Shown here in pieces: positions 1 to 11,469 of a DNA stretch of 64,000 nt. Positions within the stretch are counted from its first letter, which is position 1. Every line of letters begins with the position of its first letter. The notes under the pieces are model-generated. The model ran no database searches. It had not been told where the DNA came from and worked only from the letters and a program-made list of their open reading frames with translations. Source of the DNA: Hypericum androsaemum (taxonomy: Eukaryota; Streptophyta; Magnoliopsida; Malpighiales; Hypericaceae); contig OZ023186.1 of assembly GCA_963995505.1 (NCBI GenBank), positions 16,189,570 through 16,253,569 of the forward strand. Direction: 5' to 3'. The translations under genes and the position numbers were made by a program.

Positions 1-2
1 TT

Positions 3-2792
3 TTGCAGGATTCTACAGTTACAGGGACTGCTGCTGCTGCATCTGGCTCGTTGACAGATTCTGAGAACACCTCATTGTGGCATATGCGACTTGGTCACAT
101 GAGCGAGAAAGGCATGACTGAGCTAAATAGGAGAGGATTATTATGTGGACAGGGTATTGGGAAGCCAGAATTTTGCGAGCACTGTGTGTTTGGCAAGCAG
201 AAGAAAGTCAATTTTCAGAAAGGTGTGCACACTACAAAGGAAAAACTTGACTATGTTCATTCTGATCTTTGGGGACCGTCTCAAGTTGCAACAAAGAATG
301 GTTCCAAGTATATGCTGACTATTATTGATGATTATTCGAGAAAGGTGTAGGCGTTCTTCTTTAAGAGCAAGGATCATGTCTTTGTCACTTTCAAGCAGTG
401 GAAGACTATGATTGAGAAGCAGACTGGGAGAGATGTCAAGCATCTCCGCACAGATAATGGATTAGAGTTTTGTTCTAGTTGGTTTGATGAGTTCTGCAAG
501 AATGAGGGTATTGTCAGGCATAAGACAATCCCTAGTACACCTCAACAGAATGGAGTCGCTGAAAGAATGAACAGAACTTTGTTGGTGAAAGTTCGTTGCA
601 TGCTGTCAAATGCTGGTTTGCCTAAGTCGTTTTGGGCTGAAGCTGCTTCCACTGCCTGTCACCTTGTAAATCATTCACCTCACGCATCACTTGATGGCAA
701 GGTACCTGAAGAATTATGGTCTGGAAATCCTCCTAATTATGCTGATTTGAAGATATTTGGATGTCCTGCTTATGCTCATGTGAATAATGGTAAGTTAGAG
801 CCAAGATCTGTGAAATGTATCTTCCTTGGCTATGCTTCTGGAGTGAAGGGATACAAGTTGTAGTGTCCCAAGCTGTCTAAGGTCTTGTTGAGTAGGAATA
901 TTATTTTCAAAGAGACAGACATGCTGAGTAAGAGGGAGGATATTTCTTCACCTGGTGTTCCGAGTGCTCCAAGTGTGGACTTGCAAAAGTCAAAAGTGCA
1001 GGTGGAGTTTGATGCTGATCCAGAAGTAAGTTTCTTCCGTGATGTTAATTGCCATGGTCCTACTCATGGTGGGTTGTCTGATGAAGCTGAGAATGTTGGC
1101 ACAGTTGAGAGGGAGCCAGCGAATTCTATTGCTAGAGACAGGCCCAGAAGAATTATCAAGCCTCCACAGAAGTTGGGTGAGGCTGATATTGTTGCTTTTG
1201 CCCTGAATGTGGTAGAAGAAGTTGATAGCTGTAAAGAACCATCTAGTTACTCAGATGCTGTGAAGTCGAAAGACTCTGCTGGATGGTTGGTTGCTATGGA
1301 GGAAGAGATGGAATCTCTTCACAAGAACAAGACTTGGGAGATTACTAAGCTGCCTAAGGATAAGAAGGTTGTCAGTTGCAAGTGGGTATTCAAGAAGAAG
1401 GATGGTATACCTGGAGTTGAAGAGCCTAGATACAAGGCTAGGCTAGTGGCTAGAGGATATAGTCAGATTCTTGGTGTGGACTTTAATGAGGTATTTTCAC
1501 CAGTTGTGAAGCATACCTCGATTCGTTCTCTTCTTGGTATTATCGCTATGCAGGATTTGGAGCTTGAACAGCTTGATGTGAAGACAGCTTTCTTGAATGG
1601 AGAGCTTGAGGAGCAGATTTATATGGCACAGCCTGAGGATTTTCATGTTGAAGGCAAAGAAGACCATGTGTGCTTGTTGAAGAAGTCCTTGTATGGCCTT
1701 AAGCAGTCTTCGAGGCAGTGGTATAAAAGGTTTGATTCTTTTATGATTTCTCATGATTATGAGAGGAGCAAGTATGATAGTTATGTTTACCTGAAAAGGC
1801 TACGCGACGGTTCCCAAGTATATTTGCTCCTGTATGTGGATGACATGTTAATTGCTGCAAGTGACAAAGGAGAGGTGAAAAAGCTCAAAGCTCTGTTGAG
1901 TAGCGAGTTTGAGATGAAAGATTTGGGTCCTGCTAAGAAGATTCTTGGCATGGAGATTGCCAGAGATAGAGGAGCAAGGAAATTATTTATGAGTCAGGAA
2001 AGTTACATTGAAAAGGTACTTGACAGGTTTGATGTGACTGGTAATCCTGTGAGTACTCCTCTTGGTACACATTTTCAGCTTTCGTCTGCTTTATCTCCAC
2101 AGTCAGCTGCTGAGGTCGATTACATGTCTGGTGTTTCATACTCCAATGCTGTTGGTTCTCTGATGTATGCTATGGTTTGCACACGCCCGGATTTGGCCTA
2201 TGCTGTGAGTGTCATTAGCAGGTTTATGGCAAATCCTGGAGAAGGTCATTGGAGAGCAGTGGAGTAGATTATGAGGTACTTGAAGGGTACCAAGGGCGTG
2301 TGTCTACAGTTTGGAAGCACCAATGATGGAGTTGTTGGTTTCGTTGATTCAGATTATGCTGGAGACCTTGATAAGTCTAGGTCCTTGTCTGGATATGTCT
2401 TCACTCTTGGAGGATGTGCTATCAGTTGGAGAGCTTGTCTACAGGCCACAGTGGCGTTGTCTACCACTGAGGCGGAGTACATGGCTATAACTGAAGGTGT
2501 GAAGGAGGCTATCTGGTTGAAAGGTTTTTTTAGTAAAATCTGTGAGAAGCTGCAGGTCGGTACAGTGTACTGTGATAGTCAAAGTGCTATCCATCTCACG
2601 AGAGATGCTATTTATCATGAGAGGACAAAGCACATTAATATGAGGTACCACTTCATTCGAGAGCATGTTGCTCAAGGTGACATTGTTGTGAGCAAGATGG
2701 GTACAAAGGACAATCCTGCAGACATGTTGACGAAGCCGCTTTCTGGTACTAAGTTCGAGCATTGGTTGGACTTGGTCGGTGTTCATACTTGA
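3..2792 (+). pseudogene. Copia pol polyprotein, three in-frame stops
   Basis: One reading frame runs the whole length without a frameshift and encodes the C-terminal part of a Copia polyprotein. The HHCC GAG-pre-integrase region is at about 75-210, with an LWHMRLGH motif. The integrase core follows (DDYSRK near 330; RTDNG near 437; NGVAERMN near 549). Reverse transcriptase spans about 1290-2030 with an intact YVDDM at 1833-1847. RNase H spans about 2330-2740 ([19 protein letters not shown]). Translation is broken by TAG at 348-350, 861-863 and 2265-2267. In each case the family normally has tryptophan, so all three are TGG-to-TAG. The protein would replicate the element in a virus-like particle and integrate the cDNA, but this copy cannot make it. 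The 5' end is missing only because the window starts here. Confidence 0.92.
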
Positions 2793-2857
2793 TGCTGATT
2801 GCCCTTAGGGGCTGGTGGTGAAGGTGAAAAAACGTTGATGTTGGAGTCATAGAATTT

Positions 2858-2874
2858 GGTCCAAGGTGAAGATT
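2858..2874 (+). other. Polypurine tract of Copia element
   Basis: A purine-rich stretch (AAGGTGAAGATT) lies directly before TGTTAGG, the probable LTR start, about 65 bp after the pol stop. This is the usual position for plus-strand priming in Copia elements. Confidence 0.55.
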
Positions 2875-3147
2875 TGTTAGGGATTGTTCCAAATTCCTAA
2901 TTAGAGTAGGGCTCTATTTCCTGATCAGAATAGAGTACTAGTCTCCTATATATATACGGCCTATGCCTAGGTCTTATTTGTACTAGTTGAGAGTTGTGAG
3001 GTAGAGAGAACCCTCACGGAGGCCTTGTAACCGATTGGACTCACATAGTGGACGACTCTCCTTTGCCCGTAATTTTCTCCCCGTCTTGGAGTTTCCACGT
3101 AATTCTTCTGTCTCGTATTTTACTCATTTCGATCTTATTTCTCAACA
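2875..3147 (+). repeat. Probable 3' LTR of Copia element
   Basis: The segment begins TGTTAGGG and can be closed at TTTCTCAACA, giving TGTT...AACA ends and 273 bp. It holds a TATA-like TATATATA near 2947-2954. The 5' LTR is outside the window, so the right boundary is inferred from the terminal dinucleotides only. A start at 2839 (TGTTGGAG) is the alternative. Confidence 0.5.
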
Positions 3148-3564
3148 CACACGAATTATTCTCTAGCCCGAAAAAAATAGAATGCTCAAGAATCTCTATT
3201 AAAATTTGCGTCTTGCAAGATCACACGATTTTAGTGATTCCGATTTTCCCACGGAGTTTACCACCTCACTTTATGGACCACTCAATCAAATGAAGCCACA
3301 TCGTACGTACGATTAAGCAACGACTCATTAACTAACAAATGTACAACCCAATTATAACTAGCCACGTTGTACAATTCAACAATGACTCGTTAGCGGTGGT
3401 GGCTGGTTTGGAAGGGAGGAGAGAGAACGTGGAAAGATGGAGGGAGATCATAGTTTTTACTTATGGCAATTTTGTAATTTTGAGTGGGCATAGGATATTT
3501 TGACACTAAATGTTGCATCCATGAAAAAGTTACCGGAATTTTGGTGCAAAATTTGATTAGCTGA
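3148..3564. other. Spacer, no gene seen
   Basis: Single-copy-looking sequence between the Copia LTR and the next solo LTR. I see no coding signal or RNA gene in it. Confidence 0.6.
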
Positions 3565-4514
3565 TGTTGAAGTGCGAAAATGTTCGGGTTTCGTGGAGGT
3601 ACGAAATGTTTCAGATTCGAGTTAGACTTGTCTTGGCACGGGACCCGGGCGAGATATAGTAGAGTTCATGCGCCTTGGTAGGCGCACATTTCATGCGCTT
3701 GGTAGGCGCACATCACCTGCGCCTGGTTAGGCGCACCCGGGATGAGTTTTGGAGAGGTGTGCACTCGGGATGAGTTTTGGAGAGGTGTCCACCCCCGACG
3801 TATGAGGCGCACTTGGTACGTAGAAGTGTGCACCCTACATGCGTCTGGGTAGGTGCACGCCGCATGCGCCTGGTTAGGCGCACGTACCCTGGGCCAAGTT
3901 GAAGATAGGCACACCTAGCATGCGCCTGATCCAAGGAAGGCGTACCTCGGGCTGGTTTCGAAGAAGGTGCACTTGAGTCGGGTTTTCCTAAATTGGTTTG
4001 TGGCTTAGGTCTTTCCTAAGTTGGATTAAATTTTTTCGGCTCGGGACATGATTTGGATTTATCTCTATTTAGGCCGAGATAGTTTGGGACGCATGGCTTA
4101 TCGTGCTTGTTCGGGTACCAGATCTCTTTGTTTTGGAAGTCGGCTTATGTTTTTCTATACTAAGCCGGGAGGATCCCTCTACATTAGGAACAGTCATAAC
4201 TTGAGGCGAACTTCTCGGAATTGAATCTTAGGAGTTTTTCTATTTTGAACTGAGATTTTTCTACATTGAAGGCGGCTTAGGTTTTTCTATTTTCAAACGA
4301 AGTTAGGTCAAGACACTCTACATAAGAAGGGCTCAGACCAGGAAGAAGACATCACAACACAAACAACAACAACTTTACTCTTGTCTCGTTTTATCTTTTC
4401 GTGGCCTTAGCCTGGCGTAGCCTGTAGCCTAGTATATCTTTAGCTCTTAGTTAGACCGACCTTAGAACGAACATTATGAACCGTCCTCGGGTTCTTTTGC
4501 TTTTCCCCGCAACA
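3565..4514 (-). mobile_element. Solo LTR, family TGTTGCGGG (older copy)
   Basis: On the minus strand the segment starts TGTTGCGGGG at 4514 and ends CACTTCAACA at 3565. The flanks GCTGA (3560-3564) and GTTGA (4515-4519) form a 5-bp duplication with one mismatch. The first 120 bp align with the solo LTR at 29180-29790: both have TGTTGCGGG, then AAGGTCGGT, then several GGCTAC motifs. No internal retroelement sequence is attached, so it is a solo LTR. The centre is replaced or expanded by GC-rich palindromic repeats. Confidence 0.7.
3668..3945. repeat. GC-rich palindromic repeats inside solo LTR
   Basis: About six to eight imperfect units contain the self-complementary core GCGCCTGGTTAGGCGCAC, where GCGCCT pairs with AGGCGC. 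They are mixed with a direct repeat, CGGGATGAGTTTTGGAGAGG, seen twice at about 3738-3788. Each core could form a 6-bp-stem hairpin. The block stands out in AT-rich surroundings. Confidence 0.75.
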
Positions 4515-7500
4515 GTTGATTTGTGAAATGCCATGCACTAAATAATAATAAGTTATCATAAAAACATCACACAGTTACAACTATTTTTTCCATTAATATT
4601 AACTTAGAAAGTGATTGTCACTAGTTTTTTTTATGATGTATTAGCATTGTTATCGGGTGCTCTTTCCTTGACATATTTTTTTCCACTATACTTTACCATT
4701 AAACCCACGACTATCACTTGACATATTTTTGTCCACTATATTTTTTTATGATGTATTAGCAGTGAAAGGCTTTTTTCAAATAAATCTGTTTAACATGGCC
4801 GGTCCTATGAGCTTCTGGATTAGATTGAACATGTATAATCAATTCAATTGCTTGGTTAAATATGGTCTCTACATTTATAATAAAATCTCTATCTTGCAAA
4901 AAAAAAAAATTTAACTTGAAAAGTGATGTTCTTGTTTCTACAGCCTCTATCGTTATCCGGAACATGTTTTAGTTATCATTTTATCCCCTAAGCACAGCAA
5001 CCACTAACTTTTAAGTGGTGTTACTAAAGGTGTTAGAAGTCATATTCAACAAGTTCCTTTAGCAACATGTTAACCAAAACTTGAAGGAGAGGATATTCTC
5101 TCCCCAGAAAAGAAGATACCAACTCGTCTTTTCACACTCATTCACCTGGACGAATAATGTACGTAATTCGGTGTTAATTTACTTGGCCAAAATTAGCGAC
5201 ATAGAAAAGGAGAAAAAAATAATTAGAAGATCATTTTGGTATTAGAAAGGCAAAATTGTATAGAAGCCCATGTTCAAATTCTAAGACATGGCTTCAGTAA
5301 TTATATTTAGATTAATCGAAATCGGAAAATTTTGAAAGTTCAACATGTAATTACCAGCGGTATTCCATAATTTACGATGTTCAAAAATGACTATTATGGT
5401 CGATCTCTACCAAGAAATCTATCAGAACAAAGACTTAGTTCTGTATCTGCAATCACCCGTGGAATCTAGGTGAATTCGTCGAATTTGAAAAGATTACAAT
5501 AGGCATTACATTAAATTTGGAACTTAATAATGTTGGTGTTGTATTAATAGGTGGTAACTAGTCTCTCTTTTTACGTGGACCTTTTCATTTTTCTTGCTGT
5601 TTTGGATATAATTATGACATGGTGAATATATACATCTAGTTATAATAATTTGGCTATCAAAATTCCGATGAAAAAATTTAATAATTCTCTATTTATCAAT
5701 GTTTTAAAAACCTCGTTTGACTGACGGTCAGATCAGTTGGACCACTTTTCCTAACCAATCTTGGTCAGTTGTTTGAATAAAAATTAGAGTACGGTTTGAC
5801 CGCTCAAATTCTGGTAGACACCCAAAGGTGAACCGGTTCAACCATAATACGAAAAATGGACAACAAATAAAAAAAATGTAAAATGACCAAAAAATTATAA
5901 ACATAAAAGCTAAATGTTACAAAATGAAAAAATATACTTCTAATGGGTGAGTATTTGAACGTGGCATTTTGGCATTTTTATGTAAAATTAAAATTATTTT
6001 ATATCATTTAATAATTAATTGTATAAAAAAGGAAAAAAATACCGGTCCGACTAGTGACCCGAACAAGTAAACCATGTAAATCAGAAAATTGAAGATTCCG
6101 GATCACCTTCTTGTTCTCTCTTAAAAACGTTGATATTTACTGCTCAGAGGACAGTAATTATCTTGTTTCTTCTTACCGCTTGCTGCTCAATAATTATCTG
6201 CATTAAACGTAAGGCTACAATGGCAAGACACATAATTCCTTTTACAAGTAAATAAACTTTTTTGCCTTCTTACACCGTGGTAGAGATCAATAAGAAAAAA
6301 TTAGTCCAAATAATTACGTGAATTATGTAACAAAAATTCAGTATAATTTTACGGTTTTTACCTAAGTTATAAGACCCACACAAATCTTTTGAGAGTATAC
6401 CAACAATTTCCCGGATTTTGATAAATTAATAGAATAATATTTTTTAGTAAGACTCTTATATAAATTAAGTTCACGTCGATATTATAAATTAATAATTTGT
6501 TAGCATCACAAAATACAATTCTCTAAATACAAATCTAGTATTATTTATTTTCACTTAAAAGTTAAATTAGATAAATTTTATCTTTATCTTTTTTCTTCAC
6601 ATTCAAAAGTTCGAGTACCATCTTTTGCAATTTGCAACACAAAACTGTAAACCGTTATTAACGCTGTGGGTGCTTCTTCAAGCATGATTAGTTCCATCTT
6701 CATAAAAATTAAAAACTAGAACTCTTCACACTTGATTAAAAAATTAATGTGCATGATACTCTATAAACTGAAAATCAATTAATTAACCAATGTCTCACTA
6801 AATTTGTAAAACTCATGGTCCCAATATTATTAACTTAATGAGGCTTTAGTGTTTCCATATTGTATGTGTGTCTACAATATCCTATTGAGACTTGAGGACC
6901 AAAGTTGTTGAATTTTGTTTATAAAAAAATTGACCCAAACAAAAATTTCCTTCCCTACAAAAATATTAAATAAGTCCCTAATTTGTTGCCCGGAACCCAT
7001 CACATTCAGGAGTCACTTTTTGTAAGCCGCTGCCAAATACCAATCACTTTAGACAAACCTTAGACATAGCAAGTAGAACTGACCGAAAAGCAATTCATAT
7101 AAATACGAAAATTAATAGTGCTCGACTAAAAATATAAGAAATAATTGATGTATACAATTAAGGCATTCTAATAGACAGTTAGATTAGAACTTTATCCCTA
7201 CATTACATGATCTGATAAATTAAATTAGTTACTCACTATTTATTTTTATCGTTCCACTTTTTTGACAAAATAAAAAAATCAAAAGCTCTGCCTTTATATC
7301 CTTTGGATTGATAGAGAAAGAAAACATAGCTTTTGGTATCCCTCCTAAAGGCCTCACAATCCGACAATCACTAGCCAATAAATTTTTCTTTTGTCGTTTT
7401 TCTTTATCCATCGATATTCTGGTGTAACTAATTTCGAACTTGGTGGTTAAAGAAAAACTATTAACGAAAGAAATGAGTCACCATACAGCAGTTACACATT

Positions 7501-7620
7501 GAAGGGAATTTGCGCACGTAATAAAAGCATCAAACCATAAAGACGAGTTGGGGCTTTCGAAGCTATTGAATTAATAAGGGCACAAAAAGTGATCACCGAC
7601 TTCCATTTTGTCCACCCGGA
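4515..7620. other. AT-rich spacer, no gene recognised
   Basis: Long AT-rich intergenic sequence with many homopolymer runs. I find no conserved coding block on either strand. A stretch at about 5700-6090 has GGTTTGACC, GGTTCAACC and CCGGTCCGAC motifs like those in some small non-autonomous DNA elements, but I cannot define termini. Confidence 0.5.
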
Positions 7621-7999
7621 CCGGATTTAGTCCTGGAGGCCAAATCCAGCACGGTGGTGGAGAATTTTTATTGAAGGACACGCGGAGACTATTTTGCAAA
7701 AATAAAAAAATGCAGGGGTGCAAAATAAAAAAAGTCCACAACTATTGAATCATAATTGGGTAAACTATTGAATCGTAATTGAGTAAACCATTGAATTATA
7801 ACAGAGTAAACCATTGAATCGTAACTGGATAACTGGGACGGACTCCGATTTATCTGGGATGGGAAAAAATGGACCATTGAATTATAACTAGATAGATCAT
7901 TGAATCATAATTAAGTGGACTATTGAATTATAACTAAATCAATCATTGAATCATCCAGGACAGTCCTGATTGGATTTGGCCTTCCAGGACCAAATCCGC
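7621..7999. mobile_element. MITE-like element with 27-bp inverted ends
   Basis: The left end CGGATTTAGTCCTGGAGGCC (from 7622) pairs with the right end GGCCTTCCAGGACCAAATCCG (7978-7998) as an inverted repeat of about 27 bp with few mismatches. It is 379 bp long, has no coding capacity and holds a tandem array. That fits a non-autonomous foldback DNA transposon. I cannot identify the target-site duplication or the superfamily. Confidence 0.55.
7738..7957. repeat. Degenerate tandem repeat, about 24 bp unit
   Basis: About eight units of the form AYYATTGAATCRTAAYTGRGTAAA are repeated in the same direction, interrupted near 7830-7870. They occupy the interior of the inverted-repeat element. Confidence 0.7.
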
Positions 8000-10900
8000 T
8001 CTCCCGAAAAATAGAATGTCGTGTTAGTTTCTCCTCCTGGCCAAGTCACTTTCTTCGAAACTCGACATCAATCCAAATGTTGAAACATCGCATGGCCGAC
8101 TTATAACGGAAAAGGACAAATTATCTGACAAGTCCACAGGAAAGAGAACAGCCCAATACCTTTTTTATAAAAAAAATCTCTAGTATTCGGTGCGTGAAAC
8201 TTTTTTAGTGGAGCTCTTCTAAATATTTTTTTATATTAGTAAAATTTGAATTTGATTTTCTTACCAGTTGCAACAATTGCAAACTAATATTTGGAAAAAG
8301 TACTCGGCTCTAACTTACATCTCCATGCGATTCTATATATTTTTTAATAGACAAATGACATATAGTTCTCTAATTTTATTAATTACATGTGTATCGGGGT
8401 AACTCATTTTCTTCATTTATCCAAATGCACATCTAAATAACACGACGACGGGACATCCGGTAGAGCATAATTAAAAGAATATTGACAAAGTATTTTTTGA
8501 GAGGGCATCAACAAAGTGATACCCTCCTGCAAGTTATGCTGAATCTGAATTTCTCAATCCCGTGGTAAGAGTTCTTAGACTCAGTTTATAAAATTTGACA
8601 GAGGGTGGTTTCACATAATATTATTAGAGAAGAGTCAACTTTGACGAGTACCCGTCAAAGAATCACTCGATGCCAGCTCCAGTCCCATGAGCAGTGCCTA
8701 AAACTCGGCCATAAAAGATGTCAATACCCTTTGCAAACCCATGACTCCAATGTCCCGCTGCGTCCCAAATAACTCCTTCATCTCCTCAAATTCCAATGTT
8801 TTTCGTCGTGGCTTTCTTGGTGGTCGTACCTAAGGGACAAGAATATTATTTTAAAAAGTAAAATTTATACCATAAATATATTTACCAGGGTTTGAACCAT
8901 AGACTTCTTTTAGTATATTAATATTTTGTGCGGTTAGACTAAATGTACTTTAACATAACTCGAGACTATAATATCTTGTTAGGTATGTGGTGGAATTATC
9001 AATTTTATCATAATTCGGGCAAACTCATATGCTTTAATAGATAGGAGAGGGTGTTGCCGGGGGATGGTTCTTGTCGGAAAAACTATGCCATTCCTCAATT
9101 TCCAGTCACCAGCAGGGGGTGACGAAGATGGCCATCCACGATGTGTTACCGATACTAAGAGTAACATCTCCCAAGGCCATGTGGTATGTCTTGGAATGAA
9201 AGCGAGGCACTTGTCGGGGTAGAATTCTTGTACATACCTCGCTCAAAAATTTACAATTATGAAATATGTGCATTATAATGACTCAACATCGTTAAGACAT
9301 TTATATTAAGCAGATTGTATATACTATCACAATTTATAAAACTTTATCTTAAAAAAAACACCCCTAAGACATTTCAAACAGGTACTTTATATGGTGAAGC
9401 GTCGTTGAGTGCGCTCCTCATCAATCATCTATTTGCCATGACAAAAATTCCAAGTAATCACGAAGTCATTCACACAATTTTAGCGAACATATCGTACACC
9501 ACATAAGAATTGGCTGAATGTGCACTAAGTACGCCTTTTAGAAAAGTTTTCTTACAAATTGTGAAAAAATAAAAAATTGAAAAAATACTGAAAAAGAGAA
9601 AAATAAAAATGAAAATATGAAAAATTTACAGTTCGCTGACCAGTCAACGCTCAACATTGTATTTCGTTGCCTCCTCTTTGAGCCCATACCCATTGCAATG
9701 TTATCTGATGTTGTATCGACAAATATCATCTAACTTAACGTCAAATAATTACCATCTACTTTCCCACCAATAAAAAAAATAGTTACCATCTACTCAGAAA
9801 TTTAGATTTTTTTCAAAAATATTCTCAATTGAGTTTTGTGAATAAAAAAATATTATTTAAAAAGTCATTTTTAATAGAATCTGATTATGTTGAACTGTTA
9901 AATTAATGATTATCCGTAAATATGAAAAAAGATAATAGAGTTATAGAAAAAAAACTGCATATCTTGTAAAGGGACAATATTACTAAAAAATTTAATTATT
10001 CACAAAATTTTAACTCAAAGCTTATTAAGAGTTCAAATCCATTATACCCCTTCCATATCCAGGTGGTTCCAATTAATATTGGATTTGGTGGAACAACTAT
10101 AAAAATTAAATAATTATTCACACTCATTAATTATATTCCTTTAAACCTCGCGGGTCCTGTGACCTTTATCTATGGTCGTCAAATTATTACGTCTTTACAT
10201 TTTTTTTAAGGAATCTTATACAATTTAAAATATTTGGTCATCGACAAATCTCTCGTCCTTGATCAACATGTCCACAAAATCTCAGTCTCTCTAATAGAGA
10301 TACTCTTCACGGGAGGATCATCACTGTCACCGTCTTGTCCCCTTTGTTTTTTTAATAAACTGGGGAACTTTATTATTCAATGAAAAATAAAATAAAATTA
10401 ACATAGTTGACTAGACCCTAGTTAGGATTTCCAAACTAAAGATAGTCTACGAAGCGAGTAATCAAGAGCAACCTACATTCCACCAATGATGAAAACTATA
10501 ACTATGGATTCGAGCACCCACGGTAGGTACCCAGACCACTCCCTCGCACTAGTCCATGCAAAGTTGTAGTTACGGGCCTCTATAAAAAACCATGTGACTA
10601 TAAAACCCAATGGAAAAACAAGCGACAGGGAAAAATAGCACAAAAAATGACGTCCACTCTGCATAATCAAACAACTCAAAATTTAATATTAAAATTTTAA
10701 AAAAATATTGATTAACACCACTAACACTCTGTCAATGACGTACTCCAGTTAATTGAGACACTCGCTTTGCATCTAGTTTATAAGTGAACGGCGGAGATTC
10801 AAGTCGGCAGTCACTTTTTCCGATTCTATTAGGTCACTTGCTAACGTCCTTATATACCTTCTTGGATTATGTAGCAGATTGGTAGTTGAATTTCCCGCCG

Positions 10901-11225
10901 GATGTATTTTCGAGAGATATTCAAAAGGTATTTGTCCCAACGATATAAGATGTTGTCATAATTTGACGAAAATCTATAATTTAATTATGGCAACTTATAA
11001 TATTGTGTCTTCTTAAAAAAAAGACGTTCCTAGCTCTACTATCCCGATGTAATTTTCATTCTATTATGAAGAGTGCTTGCCACCCACTACGTCCACCAAA
11101 AAAATTATCTTTCTTCGATTGATTATACAAAGTTTCGAAAAAATATAATTAGTAAAGTCATTCTAGATAGATTAAGATTGTGGGGATGTTGTCTCGAATT
11201 GATATAGATTTATAAATTCTAGATA
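8000..11225. other. AT-rich spacer, mostly featureless
   Basis: Apart from the possible RNase H fragment at 8640-8760 I see no gene here. A 68-residue hydrophobic reading frame on the minus strand at 10473-10679 matches nothing I recognise and is probably chance. Confidence 0.5.
8640..8760 (-). pseudogene. Possible LINE-type RNase H fragment
   Basis: On the minus strand one frame reads LTSFMAEF, stop, ALLMGLELASSDSL. This resembles the AEFxALLxGLxLA signature of the RNase H-like domain found in plant LINEs and related host proteins. It is short, contains a stop and has no recognisable neighbours. If real it is a decayed fragment. Confidence 0.3.
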
Positions 11226-11469
11226 GATTAAGATTGTCGGAAATAGAAAAGATAAAGATGGAACTCAATACCGGATTATAAAAAATTCTTGGTGAGAAAA
11301 CTAGAGCAACAATTGATATGAAAAAATTATAAAATCATCCAGTAAAAATAAGAAGTTGTTATTTTTCTCCATATCACATCTCATAGGTGTATTCTTGAAA
11401 TATTCCAGGTTTTCGAGAAAGATGCGGAGGCTTGAGCCTAGAGTCTTTTGGCATAGTGTAATAGTTATT
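11226..11469. repeat. Host duplication copy 1, left part
   Basis: Aligns with 20419-20686 over its full length, with scattered differences. The alignment stops at 11469, where the composite retroelement begins, and resumes at 18663 on the other side of it. Confidence 0.85.

Larger units (their letters stand above)
1..3147 (+). mobile_element. Ty1/Copia LTR retrotransposon, 3' part
   Basis: This is the 3' portion of a Copia element cut by the window edge. In order it shows GAG-pre-integrase, integrase, reverse transcriptase, RNase H, a purine-rich tract and a 3' LTR. The order integrase before reverse transcriptase assigns it to Copia rather than Gypsy. No 5' LTR or gag is in view. It is a separate family from the two Copia elements at 21833 and 32300, because the protein sequence and the LTR differ. 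Confidence 0.93.

Noticed and set aside
2839..2845. TGTTGGAG as start of the first Copia 3' LTR
   Set aside because: The purine tract and TGTTAGG further on at 2875 fit better, but this stays an alternative.
3666..3934. Repeat-containing ORFs that look like a repeat protein
   Set aside because: Translations of the GCGCCT palindromic array; overlapping frames are equally open.
7738..7957. Regularly spaced repeats considered as a CRISPR-like array
   Set aside because: Plant nuclear context, units adjoin without unique spacers, and they lie inside an inverted-repeat element.
10473..10679. Hydrophobic 68-residue ORF, possible membrane protein
   Set aside because: No family recognised, AT-rich surroundings, no promoter or splice context.
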